From positions 32,862,715 through 32,926,714 of the forward strand of contig OX411559.1 in the NCBI GenBank assembly GCA_948146395.1: a stretch of 64,000 nt of DNA, written 5' to 3'. The position numbers and the translations under genes were made by a program. How positions within the stretch are numbered: position 1 is the stretch's first letter; each line of letters opens with the position of its first letter. Of the stretch, positions 63,818 to 64,000 are shown in pieces. The notes beneath the pieces are model-generated. The model was not told where the DNA came from and did no database searches. It worked only from the letters and a program-made list of their open reading frames with translations. The DNA is from Fragum whitleyi (taxonomy: Eukaryota > Mollusca > Bivalvia > Cardiida > Cardiidae).

Positions 63818-63828
63818 CTGAAAATGAT

Positions 63829-64000
63829 TGATTGATTGATTGAATGGAGTTTAACGCCGCTTTCAACATTATTTCAGTTATATCGCGGCGGCTGGAGCAC
63901 CTAACAATGGATTCCTGGTATTTCTGTCACCAGTACAACCATCACATTCTTTTTAGCCTCCAGCTGCTATCTCACATAGGTGTACGATTATCAACCCATT
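63829..64000 (-). mobile_element. SINE-1 copy, cut by the window end, abutting exon w1
   Basis: The tail (TTGATTGATTGAATGGAGTT) begins within about 10 bp of the acceptor of exon w1, and the body reads ATCGCGGCGGCTGGAGCACC onward. The head lies beyond 64 kb. A related headless fragment is at 63015-63100. Confidence 0.74.

Overview
The window is eukaryotic nuclear DNA from an invertebrate animal, most likely a mollusc (probably a bivalve). The reasons are AT-rich sequence, long introns with GT-AG junctions, very dense short inverted-repeat elements, tRNA-derived SINEs, a CR1-like LINE and a Tc1/mariner remnant, and two extracellular-protein genes of types common in lophotrochozoans. The taxon is inferred from family resemblance, not from a search.

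Two protein-coding genes can be read, arranged tail to tail. On the plus strand, 3.17-6.89 kb holds a compact two-exon gene. It encodes a signal peptide, a somatomedin-B-like eight-cysteine domain, a long Gly/Asn-rich tandem-repeat region, and a second cysteine-containing segment. A small second exon (6841-6889) adds a very hydrophobic C-terminal tail.

On the minus strand, one gene covers about 49 kb, from 63.8 kb down to 14.8 kb. Its 5' end lies outside the window. Eighteen exons (called w1-w18 here, in transcript order) join with consistent reading phase into 1222 codons plus a stop. The product is a single-pass membrane protein with two IgGFc-binding-protein-like modules. Each module is followed by a short DNDCD-type cysteine exon. 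A Thr/Pro-rich stalk, a C-x3-C-x-C-x-C segment with a helical juxtamembrane stretch, one transmembrane helix and a short cytoplasmic tail complete it. Matching intron phases at both ends of the two modules support an internal duplication. Module 1 is carried by two exons and module 2 by six.

The rest is intronic or intergenic and packed with repeats: a roughly 415-bp MITE family with about 13 copies, several other MITE or foldback families, two SINE families, one dead CR1-like LINE (41-44 kb), a truncated LINE 3' end nested inside a MITE (55.3-56.2 kb), a broken Tc1 transposase (32.3-33.0 kb), and two adjacent 1.1-1.3 kb repeats (33.2-35.7 kb). Three elements share the same ends but carry different internal tandem arrays, resembling Helentron-type non-autonomous elements. 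Several repeat ends lie within about 20 bp of splice sites of the large gene. No CRISPR array, rRNA gene, viral gene or toxin gene was recognised, and no functional tRNA gene was identified; all tRNA-like sequences look like SINE heads.
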